Below are positions 46,600-55,164 of a DNA stretch of 64,000 bases, one piece after another (positions within the stretch are counted from its first letter, which is position 1; the number at the start of each line of letters is the position of its first letter). The position numbers were made by a program, and so were the translations under genes. Origin of the DNA: Solwaraspora sp. WMMD792 (lineage in GTDB: Bacteria; Actinomycetota; Actinomycetes; Mycobacteriales; Micromonosporaceae); assembly GCF_029626105.1 (NCBI RefSeq), contig NZ_JARUBH010000009.1, positions 62,001 to 126,000 on the forward strand, written 5' to 3'. Below the pieces are notes generated by a model. It was not told where the DNA came from, did not search any database, and saw only the letters and a program-made list of their open reading frames with translations.

Positions 46600-46799
46600 G
46601 GCCGGCCGACGCGCGACCCACCCGGTCGGGCGCTCACGGCGTGCCCGAACCAGCCGCACCGCCGCACCGCACGTGACGGTCGCGCCGCACCTGGCGGCGG
46701 CCGTAGCGAGCCGCCGTTCAGCCGGCCGGCCACGCGGTCGCGAGCGGTGTCGACCGGCCCGGCCCGCCGTGCCCTTGCCCCCGACGAAGGGACCACTTC

Positions 46800-47480
46800 G
46801 TGAGTCGGCTGTGGAGCCGGTTCGGTGTCCGGGCACTCGCCGTCGGCCTGCTCGTGACAGGCGTCGCCGGCGGGTTCTACCTGGAGAGCGACCGGGAGAC
46901 CCAGCAACGCATCAGCGACGCCCGCCTGGCCGCCGAGGCCGAGCAGGTCGAGCTCGAACTGCTGCGCCAGCGCCGGGCCGAACACCAGCGGATGACGGTG
47001 CAACGCCGTACCGCCGAACGGGAAGCCACGGAGAAGGCCCTCGCCACGGCCAAGGCCGAGGCGGCCAAGGCCAAGCGGGCGGAGCAGGTGACCCAGCAGA
47101 AGCAGCAGGAGGCGGCGGCCCGGCCGCCGGCGGCGACGGTGCCCTTCACCGGCGAGATCCCGGAGTCCTGCGACGAGTTCAGCGGCAACCGGGCGATCGG
47201 CTGCGCCCTCACCCTGGAAAGGGGGTGGGGTCTCGACCAGTTCGCCTGCCTGAACAAGCTGTGGAACAAGGAGAGCGGCTGGAACCACAAGGCCTACAAC
47301 GCGGCGTCCGGTGCCACCGGTATCCCGCAGGCGGTGCCGGGCAACAAGATGTCCGCGGCCGGCGCCGACTGGCAGACGAACCCGGCGACCCAGATCAAGT
47401 GGGGCCTCGGGTACATCAAGAATCGCTACGACACCCCGTGTGGCGCGTGGCAGCAGTCACAGAACGCCGGCTGGTACTGA
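46800..47480 (+). CDS. Exported lysozyme/transglycosylase-like (Rpf-related) cell-wall protein
   Basis: 226 residues. N-terminal hydrophobic segment (VRALAVGLLVTGVAGGFYL), then a coiled coil (about 28-110, rich in Ala/Glu/Arg/Gln), then a lysozyme-like domain with FACLNKLWNKESGWNHKAYN, catalytic Glu in KESGW, GATGIPQA, and WGLGYIKNRYDTPCGAWQQSQ. Cleaves or remodels peptidoglycan. GTG 46800; the start lies partly in a six-bp hairpin (ACGAAG/CTTCGT, 46784-46801) whose loop holds the purine-rich ribosome site. Single gene: a strong terminator follows. Confidence 0.9.
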   Translation: MSRLWSRFGVRALAVGLLVTGVAGGFYLESDRETQQRISDARLAAEAEQVELELLRQRRAEHQRMTVQRRTAEREATEKALATAKAEAAKAKRAEQVTQQKQQEAAARPPAATVPFTGEIPESCDEFSGNRAIGCALTLERGWGLDQFACLNKLWNKESGWNHKAYNAASGATGIPQAVPGNKMSAAGADWQTNPATQIKWGLGYIKNRYDTPCGAWQQSQNAGWY

Positions 47481-47517
47481 TCCGGCCCGGACTGTCGGCA
47501 GCACCTGTCGCACTCGT

Positions 47518-47566
47518 CACCGGCGGCGGTACGGACCTGATCGTCCGTACCGCCGCCGGTGTTTTT
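47518..47566 (+). terminator. Strong intrinsic terminator
   Basis: A perfect 19-bp stem (47518-47536 with 47543-47561; left arm CACCGGCGGCGGTACGGAC), loop of six, directly followed by TTTTT. Confidence 0.92.
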
Positions 47567-47635
47567 GTATGGTTTTCGCCAGCTGTCGGCTGGCGTCGGT
47601 TGCGCGGACCTGATAGCTACTAGGAGATGGCGTAC

Positions 47636-48274
47636 ATGGGGACCTCCGGTGGTGACCCGAACCGGTTCGGCACCGAGGCCTTCTACGCCTCGCTGGGCCG
47701 GGCGTTCGTCGCGATGTGCGCGGTCGTCCCCGTGCTGTTCGTCATCGAGGCGTTCGACGTCTGGCTGAGCGCCGGCTTCGACCTGGCCGCCGGCATCATC
47801 CCCCGGCGCATCGACGGGCTGGACGGGGTGTTCTTCGCCCCGTTCCTGCACCACGGCTTCGACCACCTCTACAGCAACAGTGTCCCGCTGATCCTGCTCG
47901 GCACCTTCGTCCTGGCCGCCGGGGTCCGCCGGTTCCTCTACTCCACCCTGGTGATCATCCTGGTCAGCGGGCTCGGCGTGTGGTTCACCGGTGCCCCGAA
48001 CACCGTGGTGGTCGGCGCCAGCGGGGTCGTCTTCGGCTACCTCGGTCTGGTGCTGATGCGCGGCATCGTCGAGCGCACCTGGTGGAACCTCGGCGTCGTT
48101 CTGCTGGTCGGCCTGCTCTACGGCTGGCAGCTGGTCGGCATCCTGCCGACCGACGCGTTGATCTCCTGGCAGGGCCACCTCTTCGGGTTCGTCGGCGGGG
48201 TGCTCGCCGCGATCCTGTTCCGCCGCCGACGCGACTACGACCCGTACGACCCGGATCCGCTCACCATGCCCTGA
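47636..48274 (+). CDS. Rhomboid-family intramembrane serine protease
   Basis: 212 residues, about six transmembrane helices. Catalytic Ser in GASG (Ser129) and His181 in WQGHLFGFVGG; HHGFDHLYSN before them matches the family's early His/Asn region. Cleaves membrane proteins within the bilayer; substrates unknown. ATG 47636 is chosen because AGGAG (47622-47626) is nine bases before it but directly touches the earlier ATG at 47627. Convergent with glpX, only 12 bases apart. Confidence 0.92.
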   Translation: MGTSGGDPNRFGTEAFYASLGRAFVAMCAVVPVLFVIEAFDVWLSAGFDLAAGIIPRRIDGLDGVFFAPFLHHGFDHLYSNSVPLILLGTFVLAAGVRRFLYSTLVIILVSGLGVWFTGAPNTVVVGASGVVFGYLGLVLMRGIVERTWWNLGVVLLVGLLYGWQLVGILPTDALISWQGHLFGFVGGVLAAILFRRRRDYDPYDPDPLTMP

Positions 48275-48286
48275 CCGCGCCCCGGG

Positions 48287-49321
48287 TCAGAGGTCGAGCT
48301 CGGCGATCGGCCGGCCGTCGAAGTCGACCGCCGAGTAGAGCGCCAGCTTCTCCAACCGGTGATGCGAGTCGATCACCCGGATCGTGCCGCTCTTGGAGCG
48401 CATCACGATCGACTGGGTGTACGCCCCACCCGAGCGGTACCGCACCCCGTGCAGCAGGTCACCCGAGGTGACCCCGGTGGCGACGAAGAAGCAGTTGTCG
48501 CCGGTGACCAGGTCGTCGGTGCGCAGCACCCGGCCCAGGTCATGCCCGGCGGCGATGGCCTTGTCCCGCTCCGCGTCGTCGCGTGGCCAGAGTTTCGCCT
48601 GCATCGCGCCGCCCATGCACTTCAGCGCACAGGCGGCGATGATCCCCTCCGGGGTGCCGCCGATGCCCATCAGCACGTCGACGTCGGACTCCTCGCGGGC
48701 CGCCGAGATCGCGCTGGCGATGTCACCGTCGGACAGGAACCGGATCCGGGCACCGGCGTCGCGGATCTCCTGCACCAGCTCGGTGTGGCGGGGCCGGTCG
48801 AGGATGCTCACCGTCACGTCGGAGACGCTCGACTTCTTGACCCGGGCAATCCGCTGCAGGTTCTCCCGCACCCCGGCCTCGATGTCGATGACGTCGGCGC
48901 AGTCCGGGCCGACCGCCAGCTTCTCCATGTAGAAGACCGCGCTGGGGTCGAACATGGCGCCCCGCTCCGCCACCGCCAGCACCGCGAGAGCGTTCGGCAT
49001 GCCCTTGCTCATCAGGGTGGTGCCGTCGATCGGGTCGACCGCGACGTCGACCTCCGGCCCGGAGCCGTCGCCGACCCGTTCTCCGTTGAACAGCATCGGG
49101 GCGTTGTCCTTCTCGCCCTCGCCGATCACGACGACGCCACGCATCTGGATCGAGTTGATCAGTTTGCGCATCGCGTCGACTGCGGCGCCGTCGCCGCCTT
49201 CCTTGTCTCCCCGACCCACCCACCGGCCGGCGGCCATCGCCGCGGCTTCGGTCACCCGGACCAGGTCCAGGGCCAGGTTACGGTCGAGATTCTGCGGGTT
49301 GCGGGTGCCGGTTCCAGTCAT
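48287..49321 (-). CDS. glpX: Fructose-1,6-bisphosphatase class II
   Basis: 344 residues. Hydrolyses fructose-1,6-bisphosphate in gluconeogenesis; the only FBPase type in many actinobacteria. Seen: [11 protein letters not shown], the metal-binding [13 protein letters not shown], and [23 protein letters not shown] 49321 has GAGGAGG seven bases upstream. Works with PEP carboxykinase of the same window. In M. tuberculosis the counterpart (Rv1099c) also stands next to a DUF4245 gene, as here (divergent). Confidence 0.96.
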   Translation of the reverse strand: MTGTGTRNPQNLDRNLALDLVRVTEAAAMAAGRWVGRGDKEGGDGAAVDAMRKLINSIQMRGVVVIGEGEKDNAPMLFNGERVGDGSGPEVDVAVDPIDGTTLMSKGMPNALAVLAVAERGAMFDPSAVFYMEKLAVGPDCADVIDIEAGVRENLQRIARVKKSSVSDVTVSILDRPRHTELVQEIRDAGARIRFLSDGDIASAISAAREESDVDVLMGIGGTPEGIIAACALKCMGGAMQAKLWPRDDAERDKAIAAGHDLGRVLRTDDLVTGDNCFFVATGVTSGDLLHGVRYRSGGAYTQSIVMRSKSGTIRVIDSHHRLEKLALYSAVDFDGRPIAELDL

Positions 49322-49521
49322 CGGTGCTCCTCCTCGCGACGGTGCGGGGCGCATCCCGGAGCACAGCGTCGCCGGCTCCGGTCCTGAGGGAATCCTGGCA
49401 CGTCAAGACGGTGCCAGGTGGTCGTGGGGTGGTCGCGGAGTGGTCCGGCCGCAGGTCGGTCCGCGTATCGCTCCGCCAGTCCGTGCGTCGGTCCGCGCCG
49501 AGGAGCTGGGAGGATGGGCGG

Positions 49522-50076
49522 ATGGAGACGACCGGACCGGCGAGGCCGGCGCGCGACCGGGCCGAACGCACCCCGAAGGACATCACCCTGTCGCTGCTCG
49601 TCCTGCTGGTACCGATCCTGCTGGTGTTCGGGTTCTACCGGGTCTTCCTCGGTGCCGACGACCCGGTGGCGGTGGATCCCGGGCCGGCGTACGAGCAGGC
49701 CGGCGCGGCGGGCGAGTTCCCGGTGCACGCGCCGGTCGGCCTCGGACCGGACTGGGTCGCGGTGAGCGCGGTCTTCCGGCCGTCATCGGCGGCGGACGGC
49801 CCGACGCTGCGGGTGGGCTACGTCACCCCGGCCGGGGCCGCCGTCCAGGTGGTGCAGAGTTCACGGCCGGCACCGGAGCTGTTGGTGGCGGAGCTGACCG
49901 CGACCGCGCAGCCGCAGGGCGACGTGGCGATCGGGGCGACGACCTGGCAGCGGTACGCGGCCCGGCCCGGCGAACGCGCGCTGGTGTGGCTGGCGCCGCA
50001 GCACAGTGTGCTGGTGGTCGGCACGGCCGACTCCGACGAGTTGCGGCTGATGGCCGAGGCGCTCACCCCTCGCTGA
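49522..50076 (+). CDS. DUF4245 membrane-anchored protein
   Basis: 184 residues: one N-terminal transmembrane helix (LSLLVLLVPILLVFGFY, about 23-40) and an extracellular domain with FPVHAPVGLGPDWVAVSAVF, VGYVTPAGAAVQVVQS and ATTWQRYAA, matching the DUF4245 family. Function unknown. ATG 49522 has GGAGG eight bases upstream. It is divergent from glpX. Confidence 0.88.
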   Translation: METTGPARPARDRAERTPKDITLSLLVLLVPILLVFGFYRVFLGADDPVAVDPGPAYEQAGAAGEFPVHAPVGLGPDWVAVSAVFRPSSAADGPTLRVGYVTPAGAAVQVVQSSRPAPELLVAELTATAQPQGDVAIGATTWQRYAARPGERALVWLAPQHSVLVVGTADSDELRLMAEALTPR

Positions 50077-50159
50077 TCCGTCGGCGGGTCCGGCCCGTCC
50101 AGGGCGGTTGCCTGGGCCGGGAATCCGGTTTCCGGGCTGCGGATGGCAGACTCGACGGG

Positions 50160-50825
50160 GTGAGCGACGTGGCCGCATCGTCGGTGGATGGTGAGCTGGA
50201 GAGCCTGAGCCTGGTGGAGTTGGCGGTGCGGCGGCTGCGTCGCGAGATCCTCAGCGGCAAGACCGACCCGGGGGAACGGCTCGTCGAGGAGCATCTGACC
50301 CGCCGGCTGGGCATCAGCCGGGCGCCGCTGCGCGAGGCGCTCCGGCTCCTCGCCGAGCAGGGCCTGGTGGAGCACGTGCCACGGCGTGGCGTGCGGGTGG
50401 CGACCTTGTCCGACCGCGACGTTCAGGAGCTGTACGCGGTGCGCGACCTCCTGGAGCGGCACGCGGTGGAGTCGGCGCTGCCGGTACGCCGGGACGCCGC
50501 CCTCGGTGGCCTGCGGGCCGCGGTCGACCAGATGCGGCTGGCCACCACGGTCGGTGACCGGCTGCGAGTCGCCGAGGCGCATCGGCGGTTCCACGTCGAG
50601 CTGGTCGGCCTGGCCGGCAACCGGCAGCTCACCGGGGTGTACGAGTCGGTGCTGTTGAAGCTCCAGCTGTACATGGCGATCAACCTGCGGCGGGAGGCCG
50701 AGGTGGCGCAGCCGGTCGACGGGGTGCACCGGCACGAGCGGCTGCTGGCCGCGATTGAAGCCGGGGATCCGACCGAGGTGCTCCGGGAGTTGGCCGAGCA
50801 CGGTGCCCGTACCTATCTGAGCTGA
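50160..50825 (+). CDS. GntR-family regulator, FadR/FCD subfamily
   Basis: 221 residues. Winged helix at about 20-85 ([24 protein letters not shown], then [20 protein letters not shown]), followed by the all-helical FCD ligand domain with metal-binding residues in the [10 protein letters not shown] and HRRFHVELV regions. GTG 50160 with CAGACT seven bases upstream (a CANNNT variant of the local leaderless box). It precedes three overlapping catabolic genes and probably responds to their substrate. Confidence 0.92.
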   Translation: MSDVAASSVDGELESLSLVELAVRRLRREILSGKTDPGERLVEEHLTRRLGISRAPLREALRLLAEQGLVEHVPRRGVRVATLSDRDVQELYAVRDLLERHAVESALPVRRDAALGGLRAAVDQMRLATTVGDRLRVAEAHRRFHVELVGLAGNRQLTGVYESVLLKLQLYMAINLRREAEVAQPVDGVHRHERLLAAIEAGDPTEVLRELAEHGARTYLS

Positions 50826-50828
50826 ACA

Positions 50829-50896
50829 GTGATCACGTCACACGTTCGTTACCAGGGGAGCCGCTTTCGGAAACAGTACGGTCGACAATCGACTGT
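50829..50896. promoter_or_regulatory. Operator-like elements before the isochorismatase operon
   Basis: Palindrome GTGATCAC (50829-50836) and inverted pair ACAGT (50873-50877)/ACTGT (50892-50896) lie between the GntR gene and the first hydrolase gene. Candidate sites for the GntR protein; weak evidence. Confidence 0.35.
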
Positions 50897-50914
50897 ATCG
50901 ACGAAGGAGGCGCG

Positions 50915-51604
50915 ATGGCCCTGATCGGTCCGGTCAAGGCGGAGCCCTACGCCTGGCCGTACGACGGAACCGTACGGGTCGAGCGGGCCGCGCTGCTCTG
51001 CATCGACTGGCAGACCGACTTCTGCGGCCCCGGCGGTTACGTCGACGCCATGGGCTACGACATCGGCCTGACCCGGGCCGGCCTGCCGGCCACCGCCCGG
51101 CTGCTGGCGCACGCTCGCTCCCTGGGCATGCTGGTCGTGCACACCCGCGAGGGGCACGCCCCCGACCTGTCCGACCTGCCGGCCAACAAGAAGTGGCGGT
51201 CGGCCCGGATCGGCGCCGAGATCGGCGGGCCCGGCCCGTGCGGCCGGATTCTGATCAAGGGCGAGCCGGGCTGGGAGATCGTGCCCGAGGTCGCCCCGGT
51301 CGACGGTGAGGTGATCGTCGACAAGCCGGGCAAGGGTGCCTTCTACGCCACCAACCTGGATTTGGTGCTGCGTACCCACGGGATCACCCACCTGCTGCTC
51401 ACCGGGATCACCACCGACGTCTGCGTGCACACGACGATGCGGGAGGCCAACGACCGCGGCTACGAGTGCCTGATCCTCGCCGACTGCACCGGCGCCACCG
51501 ACCCGGGCAACCACACCGCCGCCCTGAAGATGGTGACCATGCAGGGCGGGGTCTTCGGCGCGGTGGCCACCGCCGACGACGTGATCGCGGCGACCGGGCG
51601 GTGA
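50915..51604 (+). CDS. Isochorismatase-family cysteine amidohydrolase (biuret hydrolase-like), copy 1
   Basis: 229 residues. Catalytic triad visible: Asp31 (IDWQTDF), Lys137 ([12 protein letters not shown]) and Cys170 (TTDVCVHTT). The Asp-Lys-Cys spacing equals that recalled for biuret amidohydrolase BiuH (36/142/175). ATG has GAAGGAGG upstream. The stop overlaps the start of copy 2 (GTGA), so translation is coupled. Likely releases ammonia from a biuret-, triuret- or ureido-type compound; the substrate is inferred from family and neighbours only. Confidence 0.88.
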   Translation: MALIGPVKAEPYAWPYDGTVRVERAALLCIDWQTDFCGPGGYVDAMGYDIGLTRAGLPATARLLAHARSLGMLVVHTREGHAPDLSDLPANKKWRSARIGAEIGGPGPCGRILIKGEPGWEIVPEVAPVDGEVIVDKPGKGAFYATNLDLVLRTHGITHLLLTGITTDVCVHTTMREANDRGYECLILADCTGATDPGNHTAALKMVTMQGGVFGAVATADDVIAATGR

Positions 51605-52299
51605 ACGGTCCGGAGGCGGAGCGGTCGGTGCGGGTGCCGGCCCGGCCGGCCACGTACACCTTCGAGCCGGCCACCACCGCGTTGCTCGTCATCGACATGC
51701 AGCGCGACTTCCTGGAGCCGGGCGGATTCGGTGAGAGCCTCGGCAACGACGTCACGCAGTTGCGCCGTACCATCGCTCCGCTGCGGCGGGTGCTCGCCGC
51801 CGCCCGCGCGGCCGGCCTGACCGTCGTGCACACCCGGGAAGGGCACCTGCCGGACCTGTCCGACTGCCCGCCGGCGAAGCTGCGGCGGGGCGCGCCGCGC
51901 CAGCGGATCGGCGACCCCGGTCGGTTCGGTCGGATCCTGATCCGCGGCGAGTACGGCCACGACATCATCGACGAGCTCGCGCCGGTCGGCGGCGAACTGG
52001 TGATCGACAAACCGGGCAAGGGTGCCTTCTACGCCACCGAGCTCGACGGACTGCTCGGGGAACGGTCGGTTACCAGCCTGCTGGTCACCGGGGTGACCAC
52101 CGAGGTCTGCGTGCACACCACGGTCCGGGAGGCCAACGACCGCGGCTACGAGTGCCTGGTGCTGGCCGACTGCGTCGGGTCGTACTTCCCCCGGTTCCAC
52201 TCGATCGGCCTGGAGATGATCGCCGCGCAGGGCGGCATCTTCGGTTGGGTCGCCGACTCGGCGGACCTGCTCGCCGCCCTCGCCCCGGCCACGCCGTGA
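51601..52299 (+). CDS. Isochorismatase-family cysteine amidohydrolase (biuret hydrolase-like), copy 2
   Basis: 232 residues from GTG 51601, overlapping the previous stop by four bases. Triad Asp32 ([16 protein letters not shown]), Lys137 and Cys170 (TTEVCVHTT); the MQRDFL.PGGFGE form is commoner in ureidoacrylate/biuret hydrolases than the version in copy 1. About half of the residues match copy 1, with identical GKGAFYAT and [11 protein letters not shown], so this is an old duplication with probably different specificity. Stop overlaps the start of the next gene. Confidence 0.88.
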   Translation: MNGPEAERSVRVPARPATYTFEPATTALLVIDMQRDFLEPGGFGESLGNDVTQLRRTIAPLRRVLAAARAAGLTVVHTREGHLPDLSDCPPAKLRRGAPRQRIGDPGRFGRILIRGEYGHDIIDELAPVGGELVIDKPGKGAFYATELDGLLGERSVTSLLVTGVTTEVCVHTTVREANDRGYECLVLADCVGSYFPRFHSIGLEMIAAQGGIFGWVADSADLLAALAPATP

Positions 52300-52703
52300 C
52301 GCGCGAGGTGAACCGTCCGGCGACGCGCGCCGAGGTCCGGGCGGCCTTCGCCGGCTACGAGAAGGCACTGGTCGACAACGACGTCGCGGCGATCGTCGGC
52401 TTCTTCTGGTCGTCGGAGCACACGGTGCGGTTCGGCGTCGCCGACCACCAGTACGGCATCGAGGAGCAGCGCCGGTGGCGGGCTTCCCAGCCACCGCTGC
52501 CGCCCGGCCGGCGGCTGCACGACGTGCTGATCACCACCTTCGGCACCGACTTCGCGGTGGTGACCTGCCGGTTCGACTATCCCGGCGGCACCGTCTCCGG
52601 CCGGCAGTCGCAGACCTGGGTACGCTGCGCGGCCGGCTGGCGCATCGTCAGCGCCCACGTCTCCGAGCCGGCCACCACGACGACCGGTGATCCGCCGGCA
52701 TGA
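52296..52703 (+). CDS. AtzH-like (DUF3225, SnoaL/NTF2-fold) protein
   Basis: 135 residues from GTG 52296 overlapping the previous stop (GTGA). NTF2-like fold with [44 protein letters not shown] and [22 protein letters not shown], matching the DUF3225/AtzH group. AtzH acts in cyanuric-acid breakdown and HpxZ relatives in oxalurate use; both handle carbamoyl-type nitrogen compounds. With the two hydrolases this suggests nitrogen scavenging. A strong terminator begins at the stop codon. Confidence 0.8.
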   Translation: MTREVNRPATRAEVRAAFAGYEKALVDNDVAAIVGFFWSSEHTVRFGVADHQYGIEEQRRWRASQPPLPPGRRLHDVLITTFGTDFAVVTCRFDYPGGTVSGRQSQTWVRCAAGWRIVSAHVSEPATTTTGDPPA

Positions 52704-52756
52704 GCCGAACACCAGATACCTGATCCGAGGTCGGAAAGGTATCTGGTGTTCGGCTC
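52702..52756. terminator. Terminator after the hydrolase operon
   Basis: A 19-bp perfect inverted repeat, GAGCCGAACACCAGATACC (52702-52720) with its complement at 52738-52756, loop 17; between convergent AtzH-like and pectate lyase genes. Confidence 0.88.
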
Positions 52757-52759
52757 GTC

Positions 52760-52833
52760 GTCAGGCGTGCCTCGTCAGGCGTGCCTCGTCAGGCGTGCCT
52801 TGTCATGCGCGTACCCCTCGTCAGGCGTACGTC
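52760..52833. repeat. Tandem 14-bp repeats after the pectate lyase stop
   Basis: Three units of GTCAGGCGTGCCTC (52760, 52774, 52788; the last ends TT) plus two degenerate copies. The last degenerate copy is the stop region of the pectate lyase itself (TACGCCTGACGA on the minus strand), so the array looks like amplification of the gene's 3' end. Confidence 0.8.
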
Positions 52834-54389
52834 TCGAATTCGGCGACCCTCGGCGTGCCGCTCGATCCGGTGATCTCGAAGCTGATCTTGCGTAGCGCGG
52901 TCGGCGCGAAGGTGATCACGCCGGCTCCGCTTCCGGTCGCCAGCGTCGCGCCGCTGTCGTGGTCGTACAACCGCCACGACCCGATGTTGCCGACCGCACC
53001 CGACGCCTCCCGGATGTTGACCGAGGAGACGACGATGTCGGCGTCCCACTTGATCGAGATGCGTCCGGTGGAGCCGTTCGGCGACCAGTAGCTGCCCATG
53101 TCGCCGTCGCGGACGTCGCCGTAGCTGGTCCCGCTGGCCTTGCTCGAGCCGTCCGAGCCGGCCCCGATGCTGAGGTTCGTCCCGCCCGGCGGGTTGGTCG
53201 GGTTCGGCGGGGGAGTGGTGGGGTTCGGCGGCGGGGTGGTCGGGTTCGGGCCCGGGGTGGTCGGGTCCGGACCCGGCGTCTGCGGGCTGCAGCTGCCGTT
53301 GGACACCCGGTTGCCCTTGTTGGCGCCGGCCAGTTGGCGGACCAGGTTCGGCACGCAGCTCGCCCCGTCCAGGCTGTACGGGTACGGGATGCTGACGCTG
53401 GTGTTGGACTGCGGGTTCGGCCCGGCCGGGTTGGTGTCGCCACTGCGGGACGACCAGGTCACGTTGTCGTAGATGTTCCCGCTGACCTGCCAGTAGCCGG
53501 CCTCGCTGGTGTAGAACGTGCCCAGCACGTCCTTCGAGTCCTCGAAGTAGTTGTTGTCCACCTTGGCGCGTCCGCCGGCCCGCGAGTTGATGCCGGACTC
53601 GTGCAGGTCGACGTAGTAGTTGTTGTAGATGTGCGAGATGCCGCCGCGCAGCAGCGGGGTGCGGGAGTCGATGTTCTCGTACAGGTTGTGGTGGAACGTC
53701 ACGTAGCCGTTGGACCGGTCGCTCTCGCTGGACCCGATCAGGCCGCCCCGGCCCGAGTTGCGCAGGGTGCTGTACGACAGGGTCACGTACTGCGTGTTGT
53801 TCTTCATGTCGAACAGGCCGTCGAAGCCCTCCGACTCGCCGCCGGAGGCCTCCAGCGTGACGTGGTCGACCCAGATGTTGCGGACGTCGGCCTCCATGCC
53901 GATGGCGTCGCCGCCGTTGGAGGTCGGCGAGCCCGACTTCTTGACGTTACGGACCGTCACGTTCTGAATGATGATGTTGCGGGCCTCGCGGATGTGGATG
54001 CCGATCTGGTCGAAGACCGCTCCGCTGCCGACGCCGATGATCGACACGTTGCTGATCTGCTTGAGCTCGATCACGTCGTCGGCGGTGTTGCAGCTGTCGC
54101 CGGAGACCTTGCTGGTGTTGCCGTGGTTGATCGTCCCCTGGACCTCGATGACGATCGGGGTGCTGCTGCTGGCCCGGTTGCACAGGGCCGTGTGCAGGGC
54201 GGTACCGGTGCTGACCCGTACGGTCTGGCCGCCCGCGCCACCGGTGGTGCCGCCGTTCTGGGTCGCGAAGCCGGTGGCGCTGCCGGTTGCCGCCGAGGCC
54301 TGCGGGATCGCCAGTGCCAGGCCGATCGTGCCGGCCACGGCCGTGGTGGCCAGCCCGGCGAGGAGTCGCAGCGCGACTGGTCGTCTCAT
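52821..54389 (-). CDS. Secreted pectate lyase (PL1) with C-terminal carbohydrate-binding-like domain
   Basis: 522 residues. Sec signal peptide (LAGLATTAVAGTIGLALAIPQASA). PL1 beta-helix about 35-370: IIIQNVTVRNV, GGDAIGMEADVRNIWVDHVTL, GFDGLFDMKNNTQYVTLSYS, and VTFHHNLYENIDSRTPLLRGG with the catalytic Arg region. Then a Pro/Thr/Asn-rich linker (GPNPTTPPPNPTTPP) and a discoidin-like C-terminal domain (about 405-522). Cleaves polygalacturonate by beta-elimination outside the cell. ATG start with AAGGCGAG upstream. A LacI-type palindrome sits at the predicted transcription start 350 bases upstream. Confidence 0.93.
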   Translation of the reverse strand: MRRPVALRLLAGLATTAVAGTIGLALAIPQASAATGSATGFATQNGGTTGGAGGQTVRVSTGTALHTALCNRASSSTPIVIEVQGTINHGNTSKVSGDSCNTADDVIELKQISNVSIIGVGSGAVFDQIGIHIREARNIIIQNVTVRNVKKSGSPTSNGGDAIGMEADVRNIWVDHVTLEASGGESEGFDGLFDMKNNTQYVTLSYSTLRNSGRGGLIGSSESDRSNGYVTFHHNLYENIDSRTPLLRGGISHIYNNYYVDLHESGINSRAGGRAKVDNNYFEDSKDVLGTFYTSEAGYWQVSGNIYDNVTWSSRSGDTNPAGPNPQSNTSVSIPYPYSLDGASCVPNLVRQLAGANKGNRVSNGSCSPQTPGPDPTTPGPNPTTPPPNPTTPPPNPTNPPGGTNLSIGAGSDGSSKASGTSYGDVRDGDMGSYWSPNGSTGRISIKWDADIVVSSVNIREASGAVGNIGSWRLYDHDSGATLATGSGAGVITFAPTALRKISFEITGSSGTPRVAEFETYA

Positions 54390-54840
54390 CGTTGTCTCGC
54401 CTTCATCTTGACTGCTGGAATCGGTTCGACTGCTGGAGGAGTCGTGCCGCCCGGTAAAGCCGGTGCGGCACGCGGTTGCAGCCCGTGGTCAACCTGCCGG
54501 CAGCGCCGGTGTGGCCGTTGCCCGGCCGTCGACGGACGGCCATCGGCCCGCGACGGCGGCGGCTGGGGCAGGGACGCCTCGACCCAGGTGCGGTGCTCTT
54601 GGTGATGTGGACGAGCCGGCGGCTCATCGGGCCCCGTGGACGCGGGGTCGTCAGTGTTGAGGGCGCGAGGTCACCCGGACCGTCCTCACGTCCCACGCCG
54701 CCGGTGTGCTGCAGCACACCGTTGCCCAATCTTCGGAAAGCGCTTTCCTCCTGCGAGGATAAGATGACGTCTATCGATTTTGCAAGATCGTGACCGGATT
54801 GCGGCGAAATGCCGTTGTACGTGAGTGAGTTCCGGACCGC
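54390..54840. other. Long leader and promoter region of the pectate lyase gene
   Basis: 451 bases. The right part holds the minus-strand promoter and operator (54735-54785); about 350 bases of untranslated leader follow on the minus strand, with no ORF that has a convincing ribosome site. Nothing else recognised between it and xseB. Confidence 0.55.
54735..54785 (-). promoter_or_regulatory. Pectate lyase promoter with LacI-type operator
   Basis: Minus-strand -35 TTGCAA (54785-54780) and -10 TATCCT (54761-54756), spacer 18. The perfect 14-bp palindrome GGAAAGCGCTTTCC (54735-54748) begins eight bases after the -10, covering the transcription start. Central CG with GAAAGCGCTTTC is the usual form of LacI/GalR operators. 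Confidence 0.65.
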
Positions 54841-55164
54841 TCAGCTGTCGGTGGAGCGGGCACCGCGGGCGGCGTCGAGTCGCTGGCGGGCCCCGTCCAG
54901 CCAGCGCTGACAGGCGGCGGCCAGCTGCTCGCCGCGCTCCCACAGCGCCAGCGACTCCTCCAACGTGGTGCCGCCGGACTCCAGCCGCTCCACCACCGAG
55001 GCCAACTCGGCGCGGGCCTGCTCGTAGCTCAGCGAATCCGCCGCCAGCGCGCCGCCCGCCGGTCCAGCCGCTGCGCCGCCCGCCGGTCCAGCCGCTGCGG
55101 CGTTCCTCGGTCCGGTCGCCGTACCGCGGTCAGCTGCCTTCTTCGTGGTCACCTGATGCCTCAC
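54841..55164 (-). CDS. xseB: Exodeoxyribonuclease VII small subunit
   Basis: 107 residues. The conserved part is LSYEQARAELASVVERLESGGTTLEESLALWERGEQLAAACQRWLDGARQRLD (about 45-97), a helical XseB hairpin. The N-terminal 40 residues are an Ala/Gly/Pro extension made by a short duplication. GTG 55164 directly abuts the xseA stop (translationally coupled); GTG 55152 is an alternative. Partner of XseA. Confidence 0.92.
   Translation of the reverse strand: MRHQVTTKKAADRGTATGPRNAAAAGPAGGAAAGPAGGALAADSLSYEQARAELASVVERLESGGTTLEESLALWERGEQLAAACQRWLDGARQRLDAARGARSTDS

Larger units (their letters stand above)
46420..46799. other. Long regulatory leader of the transglycosylase-like gene
   Basis: 380 bases without a supported gene (a 113-codon frame here is GC-driven). 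In order: phoH2 terminator, Crp-like site (46465-46480), nested hairpin (46517-46599), then GC-rich sequence with a small hairpin (46784-46801) around the GTG start. The ydaO c-di-AMP riboswitch motifs expected before some Rpf-type genes were looked for and not found. Confidence 0.55.

Noticed and set aside
46481-46799. ydaO-type c-di-AMP riboswitch
   Set aside because: The expected conserved blocks (for example GCCGAA with a later CCCGACAGCU-like block) are not found in this leader.
46462-46803. 113-codon ORF ending at the transglycosylase start
   Set aside because: Covers a perfect nested hairpin and Crp-like site, has low-complexity Arg/Pro/Ala composition and no ribosome site; treated as leader.
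54403-54729. 108-codon minus-strand ORF in the pectate lyase leader
   Set aside because: No ribosome site, Arg/Pro-rich composition and no recognisable domain; it probably reflects the GC-rich leader.
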